Made by a program: the position numbers and the translations under genes
From: Candidatus Woesearchaeota archaeon
GTDB lineage: Archaea > Nanobdellota > Nanobdellia > Woesearchaeales > UBA10216
Length of the DNA: 36,641 nucleotides
Assembly (NCBI GenBank): GCA_016180085.1
Contig: JACPBX010000010.1
Coordinates: 1 to 36,641 of the forward strand
Direction of reading: 5' to 3'
Shown: positions 13,871-20,620 of the stretch, in pieces
How the letters are laid out: each line of letters starts with the position of its first letter
Numbering within the stretch: the stretch's first letter is position 1
Notes under the pieces: generated by a model
Told to the model about the DNA's origin: nothing
Database searches by the model: none
What the model saw: only the letters and a program-made list of their open reading frames with translations

Positions 13871-14554
13871 ATGGTTCTCAAAAAAGACAACAACGCCAAG
13901 CTTCTTGTTCTGGTTGCTGTAGCTGCAGTTGTGCTGCTGCTAAACCAGTGGCAGATAATGGCCATTTCCGACCTGACAGGAGGCAGCGGAGGGTCCTCAA
14001 AAGGGACAAAACTCAACGTCAAGCTGTCAGGCGATGTTGTGCAGGACGCAATAAAGGCAGTAGTCCCAACCGGCACTCCGCTGTATGGCGCAGAACTTGG
14101 CGTGAGCTTTGATGACCCAATAAACAGCCTGAACATACTTGCCAAGCTCGACAGGCAGGTGCCAACCAACACCCTGGCAGAAGCGGAAAAAGCAAGGTTC
14201 ATCAATGTTGGAACAAGAATCAGCTGCGAGTTCTGCTGCGGCGCGCCATCCGTGGTTGACCAAAGTGGAAGAGACCTCTGCGGCTGCTCCCACGCTGCAT
14301 CGTTCAAGGGCCTTTCAAAATACCTTATTAAAAACCATCCGGGCGAGTGGAGTGATGACGAGATACTGCTTGAGCTGACAAAGTGGAAGGCGTTATATTA
14401 TCCCAAGAACATGGTCGAGAAGGCTGTAGCTGCACTGGAGAATGGCATGGAGCTCACGCCTGCAGTGCTTAACGACAGGGATTTGCTCAAGAAAATATCA
14501 GCAGGCGACACAACAAGCATCGGAGATCTCCCGTCAATGGTCGGCGGATGCTAA
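13871..14554 (+). CDS. Membrane-anchored Cys-rich protein with C-terminal DLPSMVGGC
   Basis: 227 aa from the ATG at 13871. The track start at 13829 overlaps the TATA box TTTAAATA, so it cannot be on the transcript; initiation should fall near 13852. An anchor covers residues about 8-28, then a Gly/Ser/Thr linker. The folded region has RISCEFCCGAPSVV and DLCGCSHAASFKGLSKYL, then a helical EWSDDEILLELTKWKAL. This resembles the CGC-His layout of the PCYCGC family and could hold a metal or cofactor. The final nine residues match those of the next gene. First gene of the plus-strand operon. Confidence 0.72.
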   Translation: MVLKKDNNAKLLVLVAVAAVVLLLNQWQIMAISDLTGGSGGSSKGTKLNVKLSGDVVQDAIKAVVPTGTPLYGAELGVSFDDPINSLNILAKLDRQVPTNTLAEAEKARFINVGTRISCEFCCGAPSVVDQSGRDLCGCSHAASFKGLSKYLIKNHPGEWSDDEILLELTKWKALYYPKNMVEKAVAALENGMELTPAVLNDRDLLKKISAGDTTSIGDLPSMVGGC

Positions 14555-14641
14555 GTTAGAGTGTAGGTAAAAAATCATATTCGTTGTGGCTGCTGCGGCT
14601 GCAGCGGCGAAATGAAAGCGATCATGAATGAGGTGGTAAAG

Positions 14642-14881
14642 ATGGTTGAAGCAAGCAAGATTTTGCCGGCAGTGCTGATTGCCTTAGTCCTGGTTTCTGC
14701 GGTGCAGGCGTTCCAGCTGAATTCCCTGAAGGAAAAGGTTGAGTCAGGCCAGTTTTCGGCTTCGGGAAGCTCAAAAGGGCCCGCCACCGGAGGCAGCACC
14801 GGCAGTGCAGTGGCTAGTTCTGGAAGCACAGGCGCAACCAGCAGCATCGCAGACCTTCCGCAAATGGTTGGCGGGTGCTGA
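14642..14881 (+). CDS. Small anchored protein with C-terminal DLPQMVGGC
   Basis: 79 aa from the ATG at 14642; GAGGTGGT lies 4 nt upstream, so the earlier starts in the track are rejected. One membrane helix (about 7-24) is followed by a short helical stretch and a Ser/Gly/Thr-rich flexible linker of about 35 residues. It ends IADLPQMVGGC, almost the same as the tail of the preceding protein (IGDLPSMVGGC). Nothing else is folded, so the protein seems to present that tail on a flexible tether outside the membrane. Confidence 0.72.
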   Translation: MVEASKILPAVLIALVLVSAVQAFQLNSLKEKVESGQFSASGSSKGPATGGSTGSAVASSGSTGATSSIADLPQMVGGC

Positions 14882-14927
14882 AGGCAGAAATGGCTAAGAG
14901 GCTAAAAGGTGTTGGGAGGTTCCTGGA

Positions 14928-16172
14928 ATGACAGAACAAAAAAAGGCCAATGAGCATCATGCCAAGCATCACGCAGGAGAGCATTCAGGCAAGCAGCAGC
15001 ACCACCACGAAAAAGAACAAAAAGAAATTAGGATAACGCTTCCTGAAATCAAGGGCTTAAACCTGTCGGCAATTGCAACTGTCTCAGCTGTCGCCCTGCT
15101 CGTGATTGTCGTTTTCCAGGCATTCCAGGCCTTTACCCTTTCGCAAAAGCTTAATGCACTGGCGGCAGAAGCGCAGGAGCTTAACAGGCTGCCGGCAGTG
15201 CAGCTGACTGCGATTAGCGTGGAATCCTCAGTTGACTGCGAGCAGTGCACGCAGGTTGATGCCCTGATAAGCGAAGTGGAAAAGGCAAGAGCCAACATAA
15301 CGGCATCAACAGTTCTAAAAGTCAATGATGCCAGATCGCAGGAGCTAATCGACAAATACGACATTGCACGCCTGCCTGCAGTAATAATAACAGGCGAGAT
15401 TGACAAGGTAGCTATCACAGGCTTCACAAAAGTCAACGACGCACTTATATCGCAGACCCCGCCGCCTTACGTGATCCCAACAGGAAAAATCAGAGGGCTT
15501 GTGAGCCTGACATATGTGAATGTTTCCAGCTGCAGTGAGTGCCCTGACCTAATGGGTGTTGTGCAGCAGCTAAGGGCACAAATCAAAGTAGCAGACTTCA
15601 AGGCGGTTGACAAAGACAGCGAGGAAGGCAAAAAGCTTGTTGCGGAGTATGAAATGACAAGGCTGCCGGGAATCCTCCTTTCAAGCGACATCAACGAATA
15701 CTCACTGGCAGACCAGCTTGCACAGGTTGGCACTGTTAAGAAGGACGGGTTCATAGCGCTGGGCTCAAATGCCCCGTACCTGAACGTTTCTACAGGAAAG
15801 ATTACAGGCATTACGCAGCTCATACTGCTCAACGACAGCAGCTGCACTGGCTGCTATGATGTCACGATGCACGTTCCGATAGTGAGGAGATTCCAGGTAA
15901 ACCCTGCAACAATAAAAGTGACTGATGCTGCAAGCGCGGAGGGCAAAGAGCTAATCTCCAAATACAAAATAACAGCTGTGCCAACCATCCTGGTAACGGG
16001 CGATGTTTCGCCCTACGAGCAGCTTCTTGGCATCTGGCCAACTGTTGGGACAACAGAAAAGGATGGCGCATTGGTCTTCAGGACCATGAGCGCAATCTCC
16101 GGAAGCCCCTATAAGGACCTGCAGACAGGAAAGTTAGAATCAAACCTGCCACAGCAAACACAGCAGCAGTAG
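14928..16172 (+). CDS. Membrane protein with three tandem thioredoxin-like domains and a His-rich cytosolic tail
   Basis: 414 aa. Residues 9-27 are His-rich (HHAKHH, QQHHHEKE), then a membrane helix at about 48-66. Three repeats of roughly 103 residues follow, with CEQC at 104-107, CSEC at 202-205 and CTGC at 306-309. Each has a cis-Pro strand (RLPAVII, RLPGILL, AVPTILV) and ends with a PY...TGKI motif, except the last which ends in a Gln-rich tail. Thioredoxin-fold redox activity outside the membrane is likely; the His tail could hold metal inside. GGGAGG lies before the ATG. Last gene of the operon; likely client of the CcdA proteins. Confidence 0.82.
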   Translation: MTEQKKANEHHAKHHAGEHSGKQQHHHEKEQKEIRITLPEIKGLNLSAIATVSAVALLVIVVFQAFQAFTLSQKLNALAAEAQELNRLPAVQLTAISVESSVDCEQCTQVDALISEVEKARANITASTVLKVNDARSQELIDKYDIARLPAVIITGEIDKVAITGFTKVNDALISQTPPPYVIPTGKIRGLVSLTYVNVSSCSECPDLMGVVQQLRAQIKVADFKAVDKDSEEGKKLVAEYEMTRLPGILLSSDINEYSLADQLAQVGTVKKDGFIALGSNAPYLNVSTGKITGITQLILLNDSSCTGCYDVTMHVPIVRRFQVNPATIKVTDAASAEGKELISKYKITAVPTILVTGDVSPYEQLLGIWPTVGTTEKDGALVFRTMSAISGSPYKDLQTGKLESNLPQQTQQQ

Positions 16173-16185
16173 CGTTTTAAAAGTG

Positions 16186-16297
16186 CGCCGGGAGCGGGAA
16201 CTTCACTTGCCTAGGACAGGTTTTGAACCCGCATGACTATGGTGTACAGTCACTCGCTTAGGAGGCGAGCGCGCATACCAGCTTGCGCCTTCCCGGC
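16186..16297 (-). tRNA. tRNA-Arg(CCU) with two non-canonical insertions (probable introns)
   Basis: On the minus strand the acceptor GCCGGGA/TCCCGGC, D-stem GCGC/GCGC with TGGT loop, anticodon arm CTCGC-CTCCTAA-GCGAG (anticodon CCU) and T-stem GCGGG/CCCGC are all perfect. The anticodon loop is uninterrupted. The variable region is 20 nt (16233-16252) instead of 4-5 and folds as TGACT/AGTCA. The T-loop, starting TTCAAAA, is 29 nt (16199-16227) instead of 7. Removing about 15 and 22 nt gives a normal tRNA, so two bulge-helix-bulge introns at positions near 45/46 and 59/60 are the simplest reading. Confidence 0.8.
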
Positions 16298-16495
16298 ACG
16301 CTAACTAAAGAATAAATCTTTTTCATATGCCTTTCGGCCATTTTTCCAAAAATCTTTCGATGTTCTCACTAAATATTTTGCCTTTGCTGCAAACGCTTCA
16401 AGTTTTAGGGAATTTTTTGAAAAGTTTTCAAGAACTCCGAAAATAATTTTTAACAATTTTAGTAAAGTTTATTAAGTAGTTAGCATCTTATCTGC

Positions 16496-16545
16496 TAAGA
16501 CCGTGGTGTACAGGTAAGCGCATGCTATTTGCGCTATTTTTTCTT
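16496..16545 (+). ncRNA. Candidate small RNA with tRNA-D-arm-like sequence and T-run terminator
   Basis: TTTATTAAG at 16467-16475 would start a transcript near 16496. The sequence includes GTGGTGTACAGGTAAGCGC, which resembles a tRNA D-arm, then a perfect hairpin AGCGCA/TGCGCT (16517-16535), then T6 and T7 runs (16537-16550) that could terminate. An upstream hairpin TTAGCA/TGCTAA (16479-16497) overlaps the start. There is no ORF. It could be a split-tRNA 5' half, a degenerate tRNA or an unrelated small RNA. Confidence 0.35.
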
Positions 16546-16548
16546 TTT

Positions 16549-16722
16549 TTATTCCTCAAACCTTCCCTTAACCTTGTACTTCTCAGAAGTCAGAATCTCA
16601 TCAACCTGGCGGTCATAGCTTGTCAAAGAGGCATCTTTTGATGAGAACAGAAGCCTGTAAGCAACATAAGCAGCAGCCGCAGCAACTATCCACATTATAA
16701 TTTTCTGGTCAAGCACAGCCAT
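16549..16722 (-). CDS. 57-aa single-helix membrane protein
   Basis: Just under the ORF-track limit. It reads MAVLDQKIIMWIVAAAAAYV as a membrane helix, then AYRLLFSSKD and a charged tail ending KVKGRFEE. A minus-strand TATA box (GGTTTAAATAT) lies about 38 nt before the ATG, leaving a 10-12 nt leader. Codon use matches neighbours. The function is unknown; small tail-out membrane proteins like this are common in such genomes. Its stop overlaps the T-run of the convergent small-RNA candidate. Confidence 0.65.
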   Translation of the reverse strand: MAVLDQKIIMWIVAAAAAYVAYRLLFSSKDASLTSYDRQVDEILTSEKYKVKGRFEE

Positions 16723-16829
16723 TTTCAGTCAATGCTTGGTATAATAGTTCAGCAGATATTTAAACCTTCGCTTTAGGCATCAGGCATCCAGCGAAAACTT
16801 TAACTACTGCAGCGGCCATTAGTGATGCT

Positions 16830-17054
16830 ATGGCGAGAAGAAGGAAAAACCAGGCAGATGCAACCAAGAACCGCAGGCTTGACGAGTTCTTAAAAGCCCT
16901 GAAGATTGAAGGCGAAAAGAGGGACAAAATAGTAGCCTTTGTTGAAGACCTTACCTTCAAGCAGCTGAAGCAGCTCAGCACCGGCATAAAGGAGGAAGAC
17001 GAGGGAAAGAAGAAGCTGCCAAAGCTAAGGCTCAGGATGCCGTGGCAAAAATAA
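16830..17054 (+). CDS. Small basic helical protein, unknown
   Basis: 74 aa, strongly charged: MARRRKNQADATKNRRLDEF at the start, a central helical region with KIVAFVEDLTFKQLKQLSTG, and a basic tail KKKLPKLRLRMPWQK. No Cys, membrane helix or enzyme motif. TTTAACTA lies about 30 nt before the ATG. It might bind nucleic acid because of its charge, but nothing specific supports that. It converges on the ATP-cone gene. Confidence 0.6.
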   Translation: MARRRKNQADATKNRRLDEFLKALKIEGEKRDKIVAFVEDLTFKQLKQLSTGIKEEDEGKKKLPKLRLRMPWQK

Positions 17055-17062
17055 GCCATCAG

Positions 17063-17434
17063 TCAAGCCAAGTCCCTATGTGTCTCATACATAAAGGCTG
17101 CGTGTGTGTTGTGCTTTTTTAGTTCCTTTGTTAACAGCCTTGCAATGTCCTTAGACTGCATTTCCTTCTTCCTGTGAACGTGCTTGGTAACTGTTTTCGC
17201 GACTGCACCGGCAATTCGTTCGCATTCCCTCTCATTCATTAGGACAACGTAGCACGCGGCGTAGGCCGAGCCGTAAACCTTGCGCTCATCATAGCCCTCG
17301 CACAGGCCTGTAGCGCGCTTCACCACGCAGTGCACGCCCTCGCTGTGGCCGTGCTTCTGCTGTTTCTGCTTAACCTGCAATGATTTTAGCTCCCTCGCCC
17401 TGCTTTCTGCCCTGTAAACTGCCATTTTTACCAT
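17063..17434 (-). CDS. Stand-alone ATP-cone domain protein
   Basis: 123 aa from the ATG at 17434, which has GGGGTGA about 5 nt upstream; the track's GTG at 17443 overlaps the upstream stop and has no RBS. After a basic, Gln-rich N-terminus, VHCVVKRATGLCEGYDERKVYGSAYAAC matches the ATP-cone start (VVKRDG...FDERKI), and SKDIARLLTKEL with AAFMYETHRDLA matches its end. ATP-cones bind ATP/dATP in NrdR and ribonucleotide reductases. The NrdR zinc ribbon and any reductase are absent. It overlaps or touches the CcdA gene, so an energy-state link to the redox operon is possible. Confidence 0.75.
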   Translation of the reverse strand: MVKMAVYRAESRARELKSLQVKQKQQKHGHSEGVHCVVKRATGLCEGYDERKVYGSAYAACYVVLMNERECERIAGAVAKTVTKHVHRKKEMQSKDIARLLTKELKKHNTHAAFMYETHRDLA

Positions 17435-17439
17435 TCCAG

Positions 17440-18150
17440 TCACCCCAGGTTTACCGTGCCGTTGGCTATAAGCATGAGCAGCCAGCCCATCGCTACCAGA
17501 AGCAGGCCTATGAGCAGCCTAATTGCGCCCCTGCTTTCCTGCTTCCACTTCTTAACCTCGTGAAGCCTCTTCCCGGCTGCGACCATGATAAGTATTACGA
17601 TTAGCGGCGCTACAAAGATAATGTTGTAAAGCACCAGCATAAGGAATGCTGAAAAGTCGAAGTATTGTGAAAGAAGCGTGATAATGGCAAGGTAGGGAGC
17701 GCCAGTGCATGGCAGCTCAACACCTGCCACAAACGCGCCAAGCAGCATAATGCCCGGAATAGTGACCTTTGACGCGTAGCCATGCAGCTTTTTGGCAAAA
17801 AGTGGCGGGATGGCAAGCGAAAACCATCTTCCATACCAGAAGTAGTCCTTTACCTCGAAAAGGCCTGCAATGATTATGATGGTGCCAACTGCAATGGCGA
17901 TGTATTCGCTCAGATATAATGGCAACCCTGAAAGGAAGTACATCAGCCCAAGCCCTGCGAGCAGGTAAGTCACGAACACTGCAAAAATGTAAAGCCCTCC
18001 CAGAAGCAGCATCTTTTTCGTTGACTGGTGGGTTGCCAGCAGCACAGAGATCATCAGTATAAGGACACCTATGGCGCATGGATTAATTGAGTCAATAGCA
18101 GCAGCACCCGCTACTGTTACCAGGGTTGGAAGGTAAGCCTCAACTGCCAT
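17440..18150 (-). CDS. CcdA-type transmembrane electron transporter, short form
   Basis: 236 aa, six membrane helices in two pseudo-symmetric halves. Conserved Cys-Pro sites are DSINPCAIGVLILM in helix 1 and VELPCTGAPYLAI in helix 4, the exact CcdA arrangement. CcdA takes electrons from cytosolic thioredoxin and reduces extracytoplasmic thiol proteins. This is the second such gene in the island and much shorter than the 10729 one, so the two may serve different partners. It overlaps the 18140 gene by 11 nt, with GGGGTG before the ATG, so they are co-translated. Confidence 0.88.
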   Translation of the reverse strand: MAVEAYLPTLVTVAGAAAIDSINPCAIGVLILMISVLLATHQSTKKMLLLGGLYIFAVFVTYLLAGLGLMYFLSGLPLYLSEYIAIAVGTIIIIAGLFEVKDYFWYGRWFSLAIPPLFAKKLHGYASKVTIPGIMLLGAFVAGVELPCTGAPYLAIITLLSQYFDFSAFLMLVLYNIIFVAPLIVILIMVAAGKRLHEVKKWKQESRGAIRLLIGLLLVAMGWLLMLIANGTVNLG

Positions 18151-19039
18151 TCAGTGCACCCCTTTTGAGAGCAACCTCGTAGCTTTCGCACATCCGCTCA
18201 GTCTTATCTTTTGCTACAGGGTCAAACTCGAATACGATGCAGTCGCCAGGAGGAACATTGCCGAAAGGCGAGGGCGCATAGCCCTCGTAGCCTGAGCTGC
18301 CAAGCTTTTCTTGCACTATCCTTCCATCAACTGCCTTGTAAACAAACACCTGCAAAGTTCCAGGCATGCCAGCTTCGCCAGGGCAGCTGTCGCCATCCCT
18401 CATTGTGACAATGCCAGAATCGGTTGGCAGGCTAAACACTCCCGGATGCAAATCACCGCCCACGCTCCTGAAGAAGCTGCCAATGCTTACATCGCTGAAG
18501 TCAACAACCACGCCTTCGATGTGCATGCGGTTGTCGCCGTGCTCGTGCAGCACTGATGAGCCAACCCTGTTGGAAAGCCCTTCCGGGTCAACAAGCTCAA
18601 GATGTTCTCCGCAGCGCCAAACCTCAAAGTCAGCATGCCAGTGGACAGGGCCGGATGTTTTGGAAACAGCATTCAGGTAAATCGTGGAACCGGCAACATA
18701 AGCTGTAACAGCCACAACAACTACCACAATGGACCAGAAAAGCAGATGCGAAACCAGCGGGCTTGCCTTTTTGCTTTTCCTTTTGGCAAGCACAGAGACA
18801 GCAACCAAAATAGCAAGAGCCGCTGTTCCCAAAAAGACCGCGCGCAGCGAACCCTGCCTCATTGCCTCGTCCAGCATAATAACACTACTTACGCTGCTTT
18901 CTTTTTCGCCCAGTTCCATATCATGCTCATCGGCTTCGGTGCCGTGTGCATGCGCTGGCAGGGCAAACAGCATCAGAAAAACAAACAGGACTACAAGCGA
19001 TAAGGCAGTAGCCGCAGATGCCAAAAGACCATTTCTCAT
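18140..19039 (-). CDS. Two-helix membrane protein carrying the island's His-rich domain
   Basis: 299 aa. A signal peptide (to about ALPAHAHG) leads to an acidic His-containing stretch (HGTEADEHDMELGE). Two membrane helices lie at about 66-84 and 97-120. The C-terminal domain has PVHWHADFEVWRCGEHLEL, HEHGDNRMHIEGV, SIGSFFRSVGGDL, LQVFVYKAVDGR and GDCIVFEFD, aligning with the domains of 7157 and 11907. Clustered HxH motifs suggest metal binding outside the membrane. GAAGG precedes the ATG; a Cys-containing micropeptide lies 10 nt upstream and CcdA overlaps downstream, so all are one operon. Confidence 0.75.
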   Translation of the reverse strand: MRNGLLASAATALSLVVLFVFLMLFALPAHAHGTEADEHDMELGEKESSVSSVIMLDEAMRQGSLRAVFLGTAALAILVAVSVLAKRKSKKASPLVSHLLFWSIVVVVVAVTAYVAGSTIYLNAVSKTSGPVHWHADFEVWRCGEHLELVDPEGLSNRVGSSVLHEHGDNRMHIEGVVVDFSDVSIGSFFRSVGGDLHPGVFSLPTDSGIVTMRDGDSCPGEAGMPGTLQVFVYKAVDGRIVQEKLGSSGYEGYAPSPFGNVPPGDCIVFEFDPVAKDKTERMCESYEVALKRGALNGS

Positions 19040-19049
19040 CTTTGCCTTC

Positions 19050-19130
19050 TCAGCAAAACTCGCACACGTTTTTCTTCTGCACAGCCCTTTTGCCGCCCTT
19101 AACGTTGGCAGAAGTTTTTCTGGCTTTCAC
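19050..19130 (-). CDS. 26-aa basic micropeptide ending CEFC
   Basis: Not in the ORF track. It starts at a GTG with GAGGTGA 5 nt upstream, reads about MKARKTSANVKGGKRAVQKK and ends NVCEFC before TGA. Eleven nucleotides later the 18140-19039 gene starts, so it is the first gene of that operon. CEFC also occurs in the 13871 protein (SCEFCCG). The combination of many Lys/Arg and a terminal CxxC mirrors the 7027 micropeptide in reverse order. Translation is well supported by the RBS; function is unknown. Confidence 0.55.
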   Translation of the reverse strand: MKARKTSANVKGGKRAVQKKNVCEFC

Positions 19131-19174
19131 ATCGCTCACCTCATTTTGCTCATTCTTAACTCGCAAACTATCAG

Positions 19175-19214
19175 TATACAATTCCGTATATTAAGTATAT
19201 CAGTGGTATAAATA
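19175..19214 (-). promoter_or_regulatory. Promoter of the 19130-17063 operon with TATAC inverted repeats
   Basis: Minus-strand TATA box TATTTATA at 19207-19214 predicts a start near 19184 and a leader of about 50 nt. TATAC (19175-19179) and GTATA (19186-19190) form an inverted repeat just past the start site, and more GTATA-like steps follow to 19200. No copy of the TGTAAAGCTTT site is seen here, so this operon may have a different regulator. Confidence 0.45.
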
Positions 19215-19282
19215 GTTTTTGGTCGGGGCTTGTGGTGAAAGGGGAATAAAGCTTAAATAGCAGCCATTCAGTATTTCGCAGG

Positions 19283-19684
19283 ATGCTCAAGCACCTCATG
19301 GACAAGTGGGATTCCTACCTTTCAATACTGCTTGGCGTTTTTCTGGTCATTGCAGCAAAGACAGCCAATCTCAGCCCAAAGCTGATGCTGCTGTTCAAAT
19401 ACTACGTTTTCATCATGATAGCGGTTGTCATCTTCGATACGGTCAAGAACTTCGGGCAGCACGAAAGCGCAATGTGGAAAATGGCAGCAATACTCTCTAA
19501 CGGCACTGTGCTCGTCAGCTGCGTAATCATACTGCAGAGGATGTTTAACGTTGCAACAGCAGTCAGCCTTTCAGCGGTTCCGCTCCTCTCCAAGCTGCTC
19601 TCGCTGCCAAACTTCATGCTTTTCCTGGGAATTTTCCTAATAATCGAGAACGCGCTGTGGGTTTATGTTTATGACCACTTCTGA
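19283..19684 (+). CDS. Four-helix membrane protein, unknown
   Basis: 133 aa with four membrane helices (about 13-28, 36-52, 73-88, 110-130). Charged residues are few, and there is no Cys pair or catalytic motif. CTTAAATAG lies about 28 nt before the ATG at 19283, fitting a leaderless transcript. It is convergent with the next gene and diverges from the redox operon. I do not recognise the family. Confidence 0.65.
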   Translation: MLKHLMDKWDSYLSILLGVFLVIAAKTANLSPKLMLLFKYYVFIMIAVVIFDTVKNFGQHESAMWKMAAILSNGTVLVSCVIILQRMFNVATAVSLSAVPLLSKLLSLPNFMLFLGIFLIIENALWVYVYDHF

Positions 19685-19690
19685 GTATTA

Positions 19691-20575
19691 CTATGAGGAT
19701 GGTACGTAGCCGTTGTTGGCAGATGCAACTTGCTTAATTGCATGCCTTGTGCTTACCACGCAAGGCAGATCTTGAACCTTCATTCCGAGCTGCTTGACAA
19801 CATCAGTATCCACGTAGCCACCAACCAGATAGTGCTTCACAATAAGTGCATCTGCCTGCCTTTCAGTCAGTTTAATGGCATCAAAATTGCCATCGTCTCT
19901 CTTATGCTTTGCCCACAAGTGAACAGGCTCGGGCAGAACTGTAAGATAGTCCCTCCTGGTTCTGGCATTCATAGGAGGAACTAGTATTGGTACGTCAATA
20001 CTGAAATAGCAAAAGTCTCCTGACATGCCTACCTCATCAGTAACCCTTGCAGCGAATTCATTTTCAGGCCGCGTCAAATGAACATTTGCCAGGTCAAGAA
20101 TAGCCTCAAATGAAGCTGTGCCAGTTTCAGGTATGAGACGCAGGTCATCTGGCCTCCTGAATTCATCAAACCTTACTTCACTATGATTTTTTAAGTGAGG
20201 TTTCCTTACTAAAGGAGGAAAATAATGCATAACAATGCGGCCAAGCCCGGGCACTGATACTTCTTCTGTAACGGTCATGCCGTACACAAACTTATTCATA
20301 CTGTCTCTGACGTAAAGATGATGATATGTCCTTGAGCTGCCATCAAGAGAACCTGGAACTTTCCTAGTGCCTGAGCTATCTGCTGCCTGCAAAACCCTTT
20401 CTTCGGGAAAAGAAACACCTTGTTCACGGAAAACATCGTTCTGAAGATCGACGCCACTATTAACAGCATCAATCGCTTGCAAATCAAAGTAGCTCCCGTC
20501 TATTGCCTTGGCATGATTCACCCTGTTGACAATAAGCAGTTCCAGCCCGCCGCTGATAGGAATGATTTTATTCAT
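19691..20575 (-). CDS. Soluble protein of unknown function
   Basis: 294 aa, no signal peptide or membrane helix, mixed alpha/beta composition. Stretches such as RRDYLTVLPEPVHLWAKHKR and KLTERQADALIVKHYLVGGY look folded, but no known motif is present. TATATAAT on the minus strand lies 25-30 nt before the ATG, fitting a leaderless start. It stands alone between a convergent membrane gene and aIF2-gamma. Confidence 0.65.
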   Translation of the reverse strand: MNKIIPISGGLELLIVNRVNHAKAIDGSYFDLQAIDAVNSGVDLQNDVFREQGVSFPEERVLQAADSSGTRKVPGSLDGSSRTYHHLYVRDSMNKFVYGMTVTEEVSVPGLGRIVMHYFPPLVRKPHLKNHSEVRFDEFRRPDDLRLIPETGTASFEAILDLANVHLTRPENEFAARVTDEVGMSGDFCYFSIDVPILVPPMNARTRRDYLTVLPEPVHLWAKHKRDDGNFDAIKLTERQADALIVKHYLVGGYVDTDVVKQLGMKVQDLPCVVSTRHAIKQVASANNGYVPSS

Positions 20576-20620
20576 TGTAACTACTTGTGAGTTGAGATTT
20601 GATATATAATCTTTTCGTTT

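Noticed and set aside
18140-19039. Cupredoxin/plastocyanin assignment for the His-rich domains
   Set aside because: The HxH motifs suggest metal binding, but the Cys-Met-His ligand loop of cupredoxins is not visible.
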